From Seohaeicola sp024304985 (GTDB taxonomy: Bacteria > Pseudomonadota > Alphaproteobacteria > Rhodobacterales > Rhodobacteraceae), in NCBI RefSeq assembly GCF_028802875.1, contig NZ_JARAMP010000021.1:1-64000 (forward strand): a stretch of 64,000 nucleotides of DNA, written 5' to 3'. Of this stretch, positions 42,244 to 50,568 are shown piece by piece. Made by a program: the position numbers and the translations under genes. How positions within the stretch are numbered: position 1 is the stretch's first letter; each line of letters starts with the position of its first letter. The notes under the pieces were generated by a model that worked only from the letters and a program-made list of their open reading frames with translations, had not been told where the DNA came from and did not search any database.

Positions 42244-43218
42244 TCAGGGCTTCAACGTGTTCAGCGCCTGCTCGAACATCTCAAGATCCACGTTCCCGCC
42301 CGAGGCGACGACGATCACCGCATCCCCCTCGATCTGGTCACGCCGGGTCAGCGCGGCGGCCAAGGCCACGGCTCCGCCCGGTTCAAGCACGATCTTCAGC
42401 CGCAAAAACGCCTGCGCCATGGCCCGCAACGCCTCGTTGTCGGTCACGACAAGACCGGGTCCGCACAGGCGCTGCATGATCGGAAAGGTCAGGGTGCCAG
42501 GGCTGGGCGTCACGATCGCATCGCAGATGCTGCCGGTCATGGCGGCATTGCGTTCGATCTTCCCACTGGCCAGCGACCGGGCCGTGTCGTCGAATCCCTG
42601 TGGCTCGGCGGGCCGCGCGCGCAGACCGGGGGCCTCGGCCTCCAGCGCCAGCGCGATGCCCGATGTCAGGCCACCACCCCCGCAACAGACCAGAACATCC
42701 GCCTCCTCCACGCCAAGGACACGCGCCTGCGCCGCGATCTCCAGCCCTGTTGTGCCTTGCCCGGCGATCACCTCCGGCTCATCGAATGGCTTGATCAGCG
42801 TCAGCCCGCGCTCCTCGGCCATGCGCGCACCGATGGCGTCACGATCCTCGGTCGCGCGGTCATACAGCACCACCTCAGCGCCCAGCGCACGCGTGTTCTC
42901 GATCTTCAGGCGCGGCGCGTCCGACGGCATGATGATGACCGACGGCACACCGTGCTGCGTCGCCGCCAGCGCCACGCCCTGCGCGTGATTGCCCGAGGAA
43001 AAGGCGATCACCCCGTTGGCCCGCACATCCTCTGCCAAGGCCGAAACCGCGGAATACCCGCCGCGATACTTGAAGCTGCCCGTATGTTGAAGGCATTCCG
43101 CCTTGATCAGCACACGCCGCCCCGCCAGATGGTCGATGAAGGGCGATGACAACAGCGGCGTCTCGCGCGCATGTCCCTTCAGCCGCTCTGCCGCCGCGCG
43201 GATCATCTCGATATTCAT
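42244..43218 (-). CDS. PLP-dependent threonine dehydratase / serine racemase-like enzyme
   Basis: This 324-residue fold-type II PLP enzyme has the PLP lysine in CLQHTGSFKYRGGYSAVSAL, SGNHAQGVALAA, the phosphate-binding VCCGGGGLTSGIA and a C-terminal VIVVASGGNVD. It lacks an ACT regulatory domain, so it resembles catabolic threonine/serine dehydratase, serine racemase or threo-3-hydroxyaspartate dehydratase; these cannot be told apart by eye. It is the last gene of an overlapping HAD-hydrolase-dehydratase operon. Confidence 0.82.
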   Translation of the reverse strand: MNIEMIRAAAERLKGHARETPLLSSPFIDHLAGRRVLIKAECLQHTGSFKYRGGYSAVSALAEDVRANGVIAFSSGNHAQGVALAATQHGVPSVIIMPSDAPRLKIENTRALGAEVVLYDRATEDRDAIGARMAEERGLTLIKPFDEPEVIAGQGTTGLEIAAQARVLGVEEADVLVCCGGGGLTSGIALALEAEAPGLRARPAEPQGFDDTARSLASGKIERNAAMTGSICDAIVTPSPGTLTFPIMQRLCGPGLVVTDNEALRAMAQAFLRLKIVLEPGGAVALAAALTRRDQIEGDAVIVVASGGNVDLEMFEQALNTLKP

Positions 43219-44042
43219 GCCATCTGCTCCAGCCAGAGGTTCAGCGCATCCAGCGCCTCGGGTTCGTCAAGAAAGGGGATATGCGCCCGGTCCGGCACAT
43301 GCGCGACGATCAGGCCGGGCATCCGTTCCGCCATCCGCGCGACGGTCGCATCGCTCAACAGGTCAGAGTTCGCGCCATGGATCACCGCGCAGGGCAGGGG
43401 GGCCATGGCATCGAACAGCGGCCACAGATCCGGCGCGCCCTTGGCCCCCGCCGCAATCACCGCCTCGCGCAGGCCGGAGTCGTAATTGATCCGCACACCC
43501 TCGGGGGTCTCCACATGGGTATGCGTCACCTCCTGACGCCAGCGCGCCAGTGGCACACCGGGAAACTTCGCCGCCATCGCCGCAGCCCGCTGCACGGCCA
43601 GATCGTCCAGCGTGGCCGCTTCCGGGTGACGGCCCAGATACCCCATGATCACATCCAGACCGCCCGGATCCAGTTCCGGCCCGATATCGTTCAGCGCCAC
43701 ACCCATCAACCGATGCTTCGCCATCGCGGCCAGAACCATCGCGATCAGCCCTCCGCGCGATGTGCCAAGGATCGCCACGCGCTCCAGCCCCAGATGATCC
43801 AGCAGTTCCAGCACATCCTGCGCCTCGCGCGGCACGGTATAGGTCAGCGGATCGGGCGACCACGCCGACTGTCCGCGCCCCCGATAATCCAGCCGGATCA
43901 ATCGCACACCCGCCAGATGCGGAGCCACGAAATCGAAATCCCGCGCGTTGCGGGTCAGGCCCGACAGGCACAGCACCGCATGCCCCGCGCCCTCATCCTC
44001 GTAATGCAGGTGCAACCCGTCCGACGTCAGAAACTGCGGCAT
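43215..44042 (-). CDS. Alpha/beta hydrolase
   Basis: This 275-residue protein has LHYEDEGAGHAVLCLSGLTR, RLDYRGRGQSAWSPDP, the nucleophile elbow AILGTSRGGLIAMVLAAM (Ser in GTSRGG) and a late HVPDRAHIPFLDEPEALDAL with the catalytic His. Ser rather than Asp at the nucleophile position argues for an esterase/lactonase rather than a haloalkane dehalogenase. It overlaps both the dehydratase and the HAD gene starts. Confidence 0.85.
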   Translation of the reverse strand: MPQFLTSDGLHLHYEDEGAGHAVLCLSGLTRNARDFDFVAPHLAGVRLIRLDYRGRGQSAWSPDPLTYTVPREAQDVLELLDHLGLERVAILGTSRGGLIAMVLAAMAKHRLMGVALNDIGPELDPGGLDVIMGYLGRHPEAATLDDLAVQRAAAMAAKFPGVPLARWRQEVTHTHVETPEGVRINYDSGLREAVIAAGAKGAPDLWPLFDAMAPLPCAVIHGANSDLLSDATVARMAERMPGLIVAHVPDRAHIPFLDEPEALDALNLWLEQMA

Positions 44043-44725
44043 CAGCGGGTCACCAGATCGGGGATCGCGGTCAGGTCGCGCAGGATATGGTCAGGCCGCC
44101 CCGGCAGCCGGTCCACCGGATCGCCAGCGCGGTTCACCCAGACTGTCCGGAATCCGTAGGCCGCCGCAGCGCCCGCGTCCCACCCGTTCGACGAGACGAA
44201 CAGCACATGCGACTTGGCACAGCCGAACCGCTGGATCACCATGTCATAGACCTGCGGCGCGGGTTTGAAGATCCCCACCGATTCGACCGACAGCACATCG
44301 TCCAGCACCTCGCCCAGCCCGGCGGATTGCACCGCCCCCGACAGCATCTCGGGGCTGCCGTTCGACAGGATCGCCGTGTTCATCCCCGCGGCCTTGAGCG
44401 CGCTCAGCATGCCAGGCACCTCGGGAAAGGCACTCAATTGCCAGTAAAGCGCCAGCAGCCGGTCCCGCAGCGCCACATCCCCGTCGAGCCCCTCGGATTC
44501 CAGCGCCCAGTCCAGCCCGTCCTGGGTGACCGTCCAGAAATCTGTATGATCGCCCGTGATGGCCCGCAACCAACTGTATTGCAGCTGTTTTTGCCGCCAC
44601 TTCTCGGACAGCGCGGGCCAGTGGCGGGCAAAAGTCTCCCGCCCCGGTTCGGCCGCGACCTGACGCGCGGCAGCCGCCACGTCGAACAGGGTGCCATAGG
44701 CGTCGAATATGCAGGTCGTGATCAT
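44042..44725 (-). CDS. HAD superfamily protein, type II haloacid dehalogenase-like
   Basis: This 227-residue protein has the HAD motifs FDAYGTLFDVAAAA (nucleophile Asp), ILSNGSPEMLSGAV (motif II), ESVGIFKPAPQVYDMVIQRF (Lys) and FVSSNGWDAGAAAAYGF (motif III). The SSNGWDA segment and cap residues are those of (S)-2-haloacid dehalogenases, although natural substrates are often other 2-substituted acids. It is the first gene of its operon. It is divergent from the FKBP gene with a 207-bp gap. Confidence 0.82.
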   Translation of the reverse strand: MITTCIFDAYGTLFDVAAAARQVAAEPGRETFARHWPALSEKWRQKQLQYSWLRAITGDHTDFWTVTQDGLDWALESEGLDGDVALRDRLLALYWQLSAFPEVPGMLSALKAAGMNTAILSNGSPEMLSGAVQSAGLGEVLDDVLSVESVGIFKPAPQVYDMVIQRFGCAKSHVLFVSSNGWDAGAAAAYGFRTVWVNRAGDPVDRLPGRPDHILRDLTAIPDLVTR

Positions 44726-44932
44726 CTGTGCGCGCTATCCTTTTGCGTCAGACTGGCACGGCGGCGGGCAGGGGAAAAGAGTTAATCAGTGCGGATCAGC
44801 GGCATCTGGCTCTCTTGTTTGCAAAATCGGCCCCGTCTCTGTAGCCTTGCACCCGTCCACCCGAGAACCCGCGCGCGCCACAGGCAGGGCGGCCTCGACC
44901 ATTCACCTTTCCAAAGCAGAACTGGAACAGTC

Positions 44933-45361
44933 ATGACGCAGGTCAAACCGGGCGATACCGTCCGCATTCATTACACCGGCACCCTCTCGGACGGGGCCAC
45001 CTTCGACAGCTCCGAAGGGCGCGACCCGCTGGAATTCGTGGTGGGCTCGGGTCAGATCATCTCGGGTCTGGATGTCGCCCTGCCCGGCATGACCGTGGGC
45101 GAAAAGAAGGTCGTCAAGGTTTCCGCCGATGAGGCCTATGGCCAGCCCGACCCGAACGCCCGTCAGGCCGTGCCCCGCGCCGAGATCCCGGCGGACATCC
45201 CGCTGGATCTGGGCACCCAGTTGCAGGTCCAGACACCGCAGGGGCAGGTGATGCCCGTCACGGTGGTCGATGTGACCGAAACCGAGGTGACGCTGGACGC
45301 GAACCACCCGCTTGCCGGGCGCGACCTGACCTTCGCCATCGAACTGGTCGCCATCGCCTGA
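44933..45361 (+). CDS. FKBP-type peptidyl-prolyl isomerase (SlyD-like)
   Basis: This 142-residue protein has the FKBP core VRIHYTGTLSDGATFDSSEG, LEFVVGSGQIISGLDVALPG, an insert-in-flap region around VSADEAYGQPDPNARQAVP, and LDANHPLAGRDLTFAIELV. It is a SlyD-type chaperone/isomerase without the C-terminal His-rich tail of E. coli SlyD. ATG 44933 matches the family start. A TTGCAA-N17-TAGCCT promoter-like pair lies about 90 bp upstream. Confidence 0.92.
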   Translation: MTQVKPGDTVRIHYTGTLSDGATFDSSEGRDPLEFVVGSGQIISGLDVALPGMTVGEKKVVKVSADEAYGQPDPNARQAVPRAEIPADIPLDLGTQLQVQTPQGQVMPVTVVDVTETEVTLDANHPLAGRDLTFAIELVAIA

Positions 45362-45380
45362 GACCGGAGGCCGCAAGGCA

Positions 45381-45416
45381 GGAAAGGCGCGGGGTGCATT
45401 CGCCGCGCGCCTTTCC
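45381..45416 (+). terminator. Long hairpin after the FKBP gene
   Basis: GGAAAGGCGCG (45381-45391) and CGCGCCTTTCC (45406-45416) form a perfect 11-bp stem with a 14-base loop, 19 bp after the FKBP stop. No clear U-run follows, so termination strength is uncertain. Confidence 0.5.
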
Positions 45417-45451
45417 TATGATGGGGCAGCGTTCCGCACCGGAGACCTGTG

Positions 45452-46042
45452 ATGAGCAATGCCACCGACACGATCCTTGCCCGCATCCGCGACCTGCAGG
45501 AACAGCTCGACGCCGAATTCGACCGCCGCCGCGAGGCGTTTCTCTACCGGCTGGACAACGGCCGTGTGATCTTCGACGCCGAGGCGCGCCGCCGTCAGCG
45601 CGAGATGCGGGTGCGCCTGTCGGATTTCCTGCGCAACACCCGGCCCATGGTCGTGCTGACCTCGCCATTGATCTACAGCCTGATCATACCTTTCGTGGCC
45701 CTCGATGTGATGGTCACGCTCTACCAGCGCATCTGCTTTCCCATCTACAGCATCCAACCCGTGCGCCGCGCCGACTTCATCCGCATCGACCGCCACCACC
45801 TGCAATATCTGAACGCGCTGCAAAAACTGAACTGCGTCTATTGCGGCTATTGCAACGGCGTCATCGCCTATGTGCAGGAAGTGGGCGGCCGGACCGAAGC
45901 CTATTGGTGCCCGATCAAACACGCCGCGCGCGTGGGGGCCCAGCATCGCTATTACGCGCAATTCGTGGATTACGGCGATGCCGCAGGCTTTCAGGACGGG
46001 CTGGAGGTCAACCGCGCAAGGATTGCACCCCCGGCAGAATAG
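45452..46042 (+). CDS. Conserved protein with membrane segment and Cys cluster, function unknown
   Basis: This 196-residue protein has an N-terminal coiled-coil-like helix (TDTILARIRDLQEQLDAEFD), a hydrophobic stretch VVLTSPLIYSLIIPFVALDV and a Cys-containing segment LNCVYCGYCNGVIAY followed later by AYWCPIKHAARVG. The Cys residues resemble a metal-binding site. I recognise no named family. ATG 45452 (GTG 45449 is one codon earlier) is preferred. The stop is followed at once by a 22-bp motif copy. Confidence 0.6.
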   Translation: MSNATDTILARIRDLQEQLDAEFDRRREAFLYRLDNGRVIFDAEARRRQREMRVRLSDFLRNTRPMVVLTSPLIYSLIIPFVALDVMVTLYQRICFPIYSIQPVRRADFIRIDRHHLQYLNALQKLNCVYCGYCNGVIAYVQEVGGRTEAYWCPIKHAARVGAQHRYYAQFVDYGDAAGFQDGLEVNRARIAPPAE

Positions 46043-46043
46043 G

Positions 46044-46065
46044 CTTCTTTTTGCCTGAAATATCC
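46044..46065 (-). repeat. Dispersed 22-bp intergenic motif, copy E (subtype GGATATTT)
   Basis: On the minus strand this reads GGATATTT-CAG-GCAAAAAGAAG. It begins one base after the TAG of the upstream gene. A perfect hairpin (GTCGAAC/GTTCGAC, 46076-46092) lies just beyond it. Confidence 0.75.
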
Positions 46066-46114
46066 CGGGGGGATCGTCGAACGAAGTTCGACGCGGGGGG
46101 CAGGCCCCCCGTCC

Positions 46115-47101
46115 TCACATCTCCAGCAAAACCGCCCCCGCGCGGCGACCCGCCTCCACCGCCTGATGCGCCGCAACGCAATCCTCAAGCGCGAAACGCG
46201 CATGGATCGCAGGCGTCAGCGCGCCCGCCGCATGGGCCCGGTGCAGCATGCCGATGGCCGTGGCGCGTTCGGCCTCGGGCAGCAGATAGATCAACACCAC
46301 ATCGATGGTGATCGCGCGGAACAGGAACGCACCGAAAGGTAGCACCGGAGTCATCTGCAAGGCGGAACCATAGGCCGCCACCGTCCCGTTCTCGGCCACC
46401 GCCTGCGCCAGCATGGCGGCATTCAGACCGAACTCCACCTCCACCGCGCGATCCACACCGCGCCCGCCCGTCAGGTCCAGCACCTGTGCCGCCAGATCGG
46501 GGTCGCGGTAATCCAGCACCGTGTCGGCCCCCGCCGCGCGCACCCTGTCGAAATCGCCGGGTGACGCCGTGGCGATCACCCGCGCCCCGCCCCAGGCCGC
46601 CAATTGCACCGCATCATGGCCCACGGCCCCCGCGCCGCCCGAAACCAGCAGGGTCTTGTCCGTCACGCGCCCTCCACCAAAGACGCAATGCGCCGCGGTC
46701 AGCCCCGGAATGCCCAGCGTCGCCCCGTCCTCATTCCTCATCCCTTCGGGCAGCGCCACGGCCTGCGCCGACGGCAGGGCGATCATCTCGGCCGCGGTGC
46801 CAAAGGGCCGCCGCCATTGCCCGTTCCAGATCCAGACCCGCTGCCCGATCCGCGCCGACTCGACCCCCGCGCCCACCGCTTCGATCACGCCCGCGCCATC
46901 CGAATGGGGCACGATCACGTCAAAGGGCGGCTTGACCACACCGGGACGCGACCCTGCACGGGCCTTGACGTCCGAGGGGTTCACACCCGAATGGGTCAGC
47001 CGCACCAGAACCTCGCCGGGGGCGGGGTCGGGCGTTGGCAGATCGGTCAGGTGCAGCACATCGGCGGCTGGGCCAAAGGCGGAATAGGTGATCGCTTTCA
47101 T
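46115..47101 (-). CDS. Zinc-free quinone oxidoreductase (MDR family)
   Basis: This 328-residue protein has the medium-chain dehydrogenase fold: MKAITYSAFGPAADVLHLTD, HSGVNPSDVKARAG, the NADPH Rossmann motif LLVSGGAGAVGHDAVQLAA, and C-terminal FALEDCVAAHQAVEAGRRAG. The structural zinc cysteines are absent, as in NADPH quinone oxidoreductases. The substrate is unknown. ATG 47101 was chosen over the longer start 24 codons upstream. Confidence 0.85.
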   Translation of the reverse strand: MKAITYSAFGPAADVLHLTDLPTPDPAPGEVLVRLTHSGVNPSDVKARAGSRPGVVKPPFDVIVPHSDGAGVIEAVGAGVESARIGQRVWIWNGQWRRPFGTAAEMIALPSAQAVALPEGMRNEDGATLGIPGLTAAHCVFGGGRVTDKTLLVSGGAGAVGHDAVQLAAWGGARVIATASPGDFDRVRAAGADTVLDYRDPDLAAQVLDLTGGRGVDRAVEVEFGLNAAMLAQAVAENGTVAAYGSALQMTPVLPFGAFLFRAITIDVVLIYLLPEAERATAIGMLHRAHAAGALTPAIHARFALEDCVAAHQAVEAGRRAGAVLLEM

Positions 47102-47131
47102 GGACGGGTCTTTCCTTGAGGGCTGACATGC

Positions 47132-47159
47132 AAAACGCCCCGCAACACTTGCAGGGCGT
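47132..47159 (-). terminator. Rho-independent terminator of irr
   Basis: On the minus strand an 11-bp stem (ACGCCCTGCAA / TTGCGGGGCGT, one G-T wobble) with a three-base loop is followed by TTTTG. It lies 28 bp beyond the irr stop. Confidence 0.8.
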
Positions 47160-47186
47160 GCGGTCTTGTTCAATCTCTTGGCGCGC

Positions 47187-47645
47187 CTATTTGCGCCGCA
47201 ACCGGATCACCACATCGACCGAGGCGATCTCGGCCCCCGCAGGCGCGTTCGGGATGCGCGTGATCTCCAGCTCCTCGCTGGGCGCATCGGTCAGCGTGCC
47301 GCTATCCTCCCAGTAGAAATGCGGATGGTCATGCGTGTTGGTGTCGAAATAGCTTTTGGTGCCATCCACCGTGATCTCGTGCATCAGCCCGACATCGCAA
47401 AAAGCCCGCAACGTATTGTAGACCGTGGCCAGCGACACCCGCTCGCCCGTGTCCTGCACGGCCGCGAAAAGGCTTTCTGCCGTGACATGGCGATGTTCAC
47501 CATCACCAACCAGAAGGGCCGCCAAAGCCACCCGCTGCCGGGTCGGGCGCAGCCCTGCGGTGGCCAGCCAATCGGTGCCGCGCTGTTGGGCGCGCGCGCT
47601 GTGATGGCTGTCCGTCTGTGCGCTCATGTGCTTGGTCATCGTCAT
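47187..47645 (-). CDS. irr: Iron response regulator Irr (Fur family)
   Basis: This 152-residue Fur-family protein has the HTH region WLATAGLRPTRQRVALAALL, ESLFAAVQDTGERVSLATVY and NTLRAFCDVGLMHEI, then the Irr-type heme-binding HxH in THDHPHFYWED and the C-terminal VDVVIRLRRK. The N-terminal heme regulatory motif (GCPWHD) of Bradyrhizobium Irr is absent, as in rhizobial and Rhodobacter relatives. Irr represses iron and heme genes in low iron. Starts at 47645, 47639 or 47627 are possible. A good promoter lies upstream, and the gene is divergent from fabA. Confidence 0.85.
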   Translation of the reverse strand: MTMTKHMSAQTDSHHSARAQQRGTDWLATAGLRPTRQRVALAALLVGDGEHRHVTAESLFAAVQDTGERVSLATVYNTLRAFCDVGLMHEITVDGTKSYFDTNTHDHPHFYWEDSGTLTDAPSEELEITRIPNAPAGAEIASVDVVIRLRRK

Positions 47646-47667
47646 CCGTTCCCGTCTCTTCCCTTCC

Positions 47668-47696
47668 TTATAAAGCCCGAAACAGGGAAATTTCAA
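47668..47696 (-). promoter_or_regulatory. Sigma70-like promoter of irr
   Basis: On the minus strand TTGAAA (plus 47691-47696) and TTATAA (plus 47668-47673) are separated by exactly 17 bases. This places the transcript start about 15-20 nt upstream of the first possible irr ATG. Confidence 0.6.
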
Positions 47697-47851
47697 TTGC
47701 AAACCATAATCAGCCGCAACGCCCCCGCCATGGCGACCCGGTCGCGCAGGCTTGCAAGGGCTTGCGGGCCGATGCTAGAGGGGTCAGACTGAAATCACGC
47801 CTCCAAACCACCCTGAAGCCCACGCCAGACCACAAGAAGGACCGCGCCCGC

Positions 47852-48361
47852 ATGGCCCAGTATCCCACCCGTTTCGACAAGGAAGACCTGCTGAAATGCG
47901 CCCGTGGCGAGCTGTTCGGCCCCGGCAACGCCCAGCTTCCCGAACCGCCGATGCTGATGATGGACCGCATCACTGAGATTTCCGAGGATGGCGGCCTGCA
48001 CGGCAAGGGCCATGTGGTGGCCGAATTCGACATCACCCCGGACCTGTGGTTCTTCTCCTGCCATTTTCCCGGCAACCCGATCATGCCCGGCTGTCTGGGT
48101 CTTGACGGGCTGTGGCAGCTCACTGGCTTCAATCTGGGCTGGCGCGGCTGGCAGGGGCGCGGCTACGCGCTGGGCGTGGGCGAGGTGAAACTGACCGGCA
48201 TGGTCCGCCCCGATCGCAAGATGCTGACCTACAAGGTGGATTTCACCAAGGCGATCCAGACCCGCCGCCTGACCATGGGCGTGGCCGACGGCATCGTCGA
48301 GGCCGATGGCGAAGTGATCTACCAGGTCAAGGACATGAAAGTGGCCCTCAGCGAAAGCTGA
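47852..48361 (+). CDS. fabA: 3-hydroxydecanoyl-ACP dehydratase/isomerase FabA
   Basis: This 169-residue enzyme starts the unsaturated fatty-acid branch by making and isomerising trans-2-decenoyl-ACP. The catalytic His71 and Asp85 lie in FFSCHFPGNPIMPGCLGLDG, the FabA signature. The N-terminus MAQYPTRFDKEDLLKCARGE is typical. ATG 47852 was chosen because the ORF upstream has no family similarity. It heads fabA-fabB-fabI. Confidence 0.96.
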   Translation: MAQYPTRFDKEDLLKCARGELFGPGNAQLPEPPMLMMDRITEISEDGGLHGKGHVVAEFDITPDLWFFSCHFPGNPIMPGCLGLDGLWQLTGFNLGWRGWQGRGYALGVGEVKLTGMVRPDRKMLTYKVDFTKAIQTRRLTMGVADGIVEADGEVIYQVKDMKVALSES

Positions 48362-48460
48362 GAACCCGCCCCACCCGACGCAACGCCATTCCGCCTAACC
48401 GCTTGCCCCTCAATCCCTGCTGTCCTACACAGACTTGAACAAGATCAAGGGAGGGCGTCC

Positions 48461-49690
48461 ATGCGCCGCGTCGTCGTTACAGGGCTGGGGATCGTGTCCA
48501 GCATCGGCAACAATGCCTCGGAAGTGCTCGAGGCGCTCAAGGCGGGCCGCTCGGGTATCCGCGCCAATGAGGCGATGAAGGAACACGGCTTCCGCAGCCA
48601 GATCGCAGGCGACATCAAACTCGACATCGCCGAGCATGTGGACAAGCGCACCCTGCGTTTCATGGGGCCGGGGGCGGCTTACGCCCATATCGCCATGGGG
48701 CAGGCCATCGCCGATGCAGGATTGACCGAGGCCGATATCTCCAACGAGCGCACCGGGCTGGTGGCAGGCTCCGGCGGCCCATCCACATCCTCGATGCTGG
48801 TGGCGCATCAGACCGTGCTGGCCAATGGCAGCCCCAAGCGGATCGGGCCCTTCGCCGTGCCCAAATGCATGTCCTCGACCATTTCCGCCAACCTCAGCAC
48901 CGCCTACAAGATCAAGGGCATCAACTATTCCATCACCTCGGCCTGCTCGACCTCGCTGCATTGCATCGGCAACGCCGCGGAGCAGATCATGATGGGCAAG
49001 CAGGACGTGATGTTCGCCGGCGGCGGCGAGGAACTCGATTGGACGCTGTCTTGCCTCTTCGACGCCATGGGCGCGATGAGCAGCAAGTATAACGACACAC
49101 CGGAACTGGCCTCCCGCGCCTTTGATGCGGACCGTGACGGCTTTGTCATCGCAGGCGGCGGTGGCATCGTCGTGCTGGAAGAACTGGACCACGCCCTTGC
49201 GCGCGGCGCCAAGATCTATGCCGAAGTCACCGGCTATGCGGCCACATCCGACGGCCATGACATGGTCGCCCCCTCGGGCGAGGGCGGCGAACGCGCCATG
49301 CGACTGGCGCTGGCGGGCCTGAACAAGGATCGCAAGGTCGGCTATATCAACGCCCATGGCACATCCACCCCCGTGGGCGACGTGGGCGAGGTCGAAGCCG
49401 TCCGCCGCGTCTTTGGCCGGGGCACGACTCCGCTGATCTCCTCGACCAAATCCATGACCGGCCACAGCCAGGGGGCCACCGGCGCACAAGAGGCGATCTA
49501 TTGCCTCTTGATGCTGGAACATGATTTCATCGCCCCCTCGATCAACGTGAAAACCCTTGATCCGGCGATTGATGCGGGCGAAATCGCCACGCAGCGCATC
49601 GACAATGCGGGGCTCGACACGGTGATGACCAACAGCTTCGGCTTTGGCGGCACCAATGGCTCGATGCTTTTGTCGAAATATCACGGGTGA
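48461..49690 (+). CDS. fabB: 3-oxoacyl-ACP synthase I FabB
   Basis: This 409-residue condensing enzyme elongates acyl-ACP, including cis-3-decenoyl-ACP. The catalytic Cys is in TSACSTSLHCIGNA and the two His in NAHGTSTPVGDVGE and KSMTGHSQGATGAQEA. It pairs with FabA for unsaturated fatty-acid synthesis. It follows fabA by 99 bp and precedes fabI by 6 bp. Confidence 0.97.
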   Translation: MRRVVVTGLGIVSSIGNNASEVLEALKAGRSGIRANEAMKEHGFRSQIAGDIKLDIAEHVDKRTLRFMGPGAAYAHIAMGQAIADAGLTEADISNERTGLVAGSGGPSTSSMLVAHQTVLANGSPKRIGPFAVPKCMSSTISANLSTAYKIKGINYSITSACSTSLHCIGNAAEQIMMGKQDVMFAGGGEELDWTLSCLFDAMGAMSSKYNDTPELASRAFDADRDGFVIAGGGGIVVLEELDHALARGAKIYAEVTGYAATSDGHDMVAPSGEGGERAMRLALAGLNKDRKVGYINAHGTSTPVGDVGEVEAVRRVFGRGTTPLISSTKSMTGHSQGATGAQEAIYCLLMLEHDFIAPSINVKTLDPAIDAGEIATQRIDNAGLDTVMTNSFGFGGTNGSMLLSKYHG

Positions 49691-49696
49691 TCTGAC

Positions 49697-50488
49697 ATGA
49701 CAGGACAGATGCAGGGTAAACGCGGCCTGATCATGGGGGTCGCCAACGAACGCTCGATCGCATGGGGCATCGCCAAGGCGATGGCCGAGGCCGGGGCCGA
49801 ACTCGCCTTCACCTATCAGGGTGAAGCCTTCGGTTCGCGCCTGAAACCGCTGGCCGAAAGCGTGGGTTCCGATTTCATGGTCGACGTGGACGTGACCGAT
49901 GACGCCAGCCTTGATGCCGCGTTTGAGAGTTTGGCCGCCCGCTGGCCCACGATTGATTTCGTGGTCCACGCCATCGCCTTTTCCGACAAGAACGAACTGA
50001 CCGGGCGTTTCCTGAACACCAGCCGGGCCAATTTCCGCAACTCGCTGGATATCTCGTGCTATTCGCTGATCGAAGTGGCCCGCCGCGCCCATCCCCTGAT
50101 GGTGGAGAACGGCGGCACCATCCTGACCCTGACCTATCAGGGATCAAACCGCGTTACACCCTTCTACAACGTCATGGGCGTGGCCAAGGCGGCGCTGGAA
50201 TCCGCCGTGCGCTATCTGGCCAATGACCTTGGCCCCGAAGGCATCCGCGTCAACGCCATCAGCCCCGGCCCGATGAAGACGCTGGCCGGTGCCGCCATCG
50301 GCGGCGCGCGCAAGACCTACAAGCATACCGACATGAACGCCCCCCTGCGGTCGAACGCCACGCTCGAGGCGGTGGGCGGCACGGCGGTCTATCTTGCCTC
50401 GGACGCAGGGGCTTGCACGACGGGCGAGATCATCCGCGTCGATGGCGGCTATCACGTGCTTGGCATGCCGCAGCCCGACAATATCTGA
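49697..50488 (+). CDS. fabI: Enoyl-ACP reductase FabI
   Basis: This 263-residue short-chain dehydrogenase reduces enoyl-ACP with NADH. Features are GLIMGVANERSIAWGIAKAM (FabI N-terminal NAD motif), VHAIAFSDKNEL, TLTYQGSNRVTPFYNVMGVA with Tyr and the downstream Lys in KAALESAVRYLA. The SIAWGIA and catalytic Tyr spacing identify FabI rather than FabG. Confidence 0.97.
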   Translation: MTGQMQGKRGLIMGVANERSIAWGIAKAMAEAGAELAFTYQGEAFGSRLKPLAESVGSDFMVDVDVTDDASLDAAFESLAARWPTIDFVVHAIAFSDKNELTGRFLNTSRANFRNSLDISCYSLIEVARRAHPLMVENGGTILTLTYQGSNRVTPFYNVMGVAKAALESAVRYLANDLGPEGIRVNAISPGPMKTLAGAAIGGARKTYKHTDMNAPLRSNATLEAVGGTAVYLASDAGACTTGEIIRVDGGYHVLGMPQPDNI

Positions 50489-50525
50489 CGGGCGCGTGGG
50501 CGGCGGGGCAGGGACGCTCCGCGGG

Positions 50526-50547
50526 GGATATTTGAAGCAAAAAGAAG
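50526..50547 (+). repeat. Dispersed 22-bp intergenic motif, copy F (subtype GGATATTT)
   Basis: It reads GGATATTT-GAA-GCAAAAAGAAG, 37 bp after the fabI stop and 22 bp before the monooxygenase gene, between two plus-strand genes. Confidence 0.72.
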
Positions 50548-50568
50548 CGCAGGTTCTGGGGGCATGGA

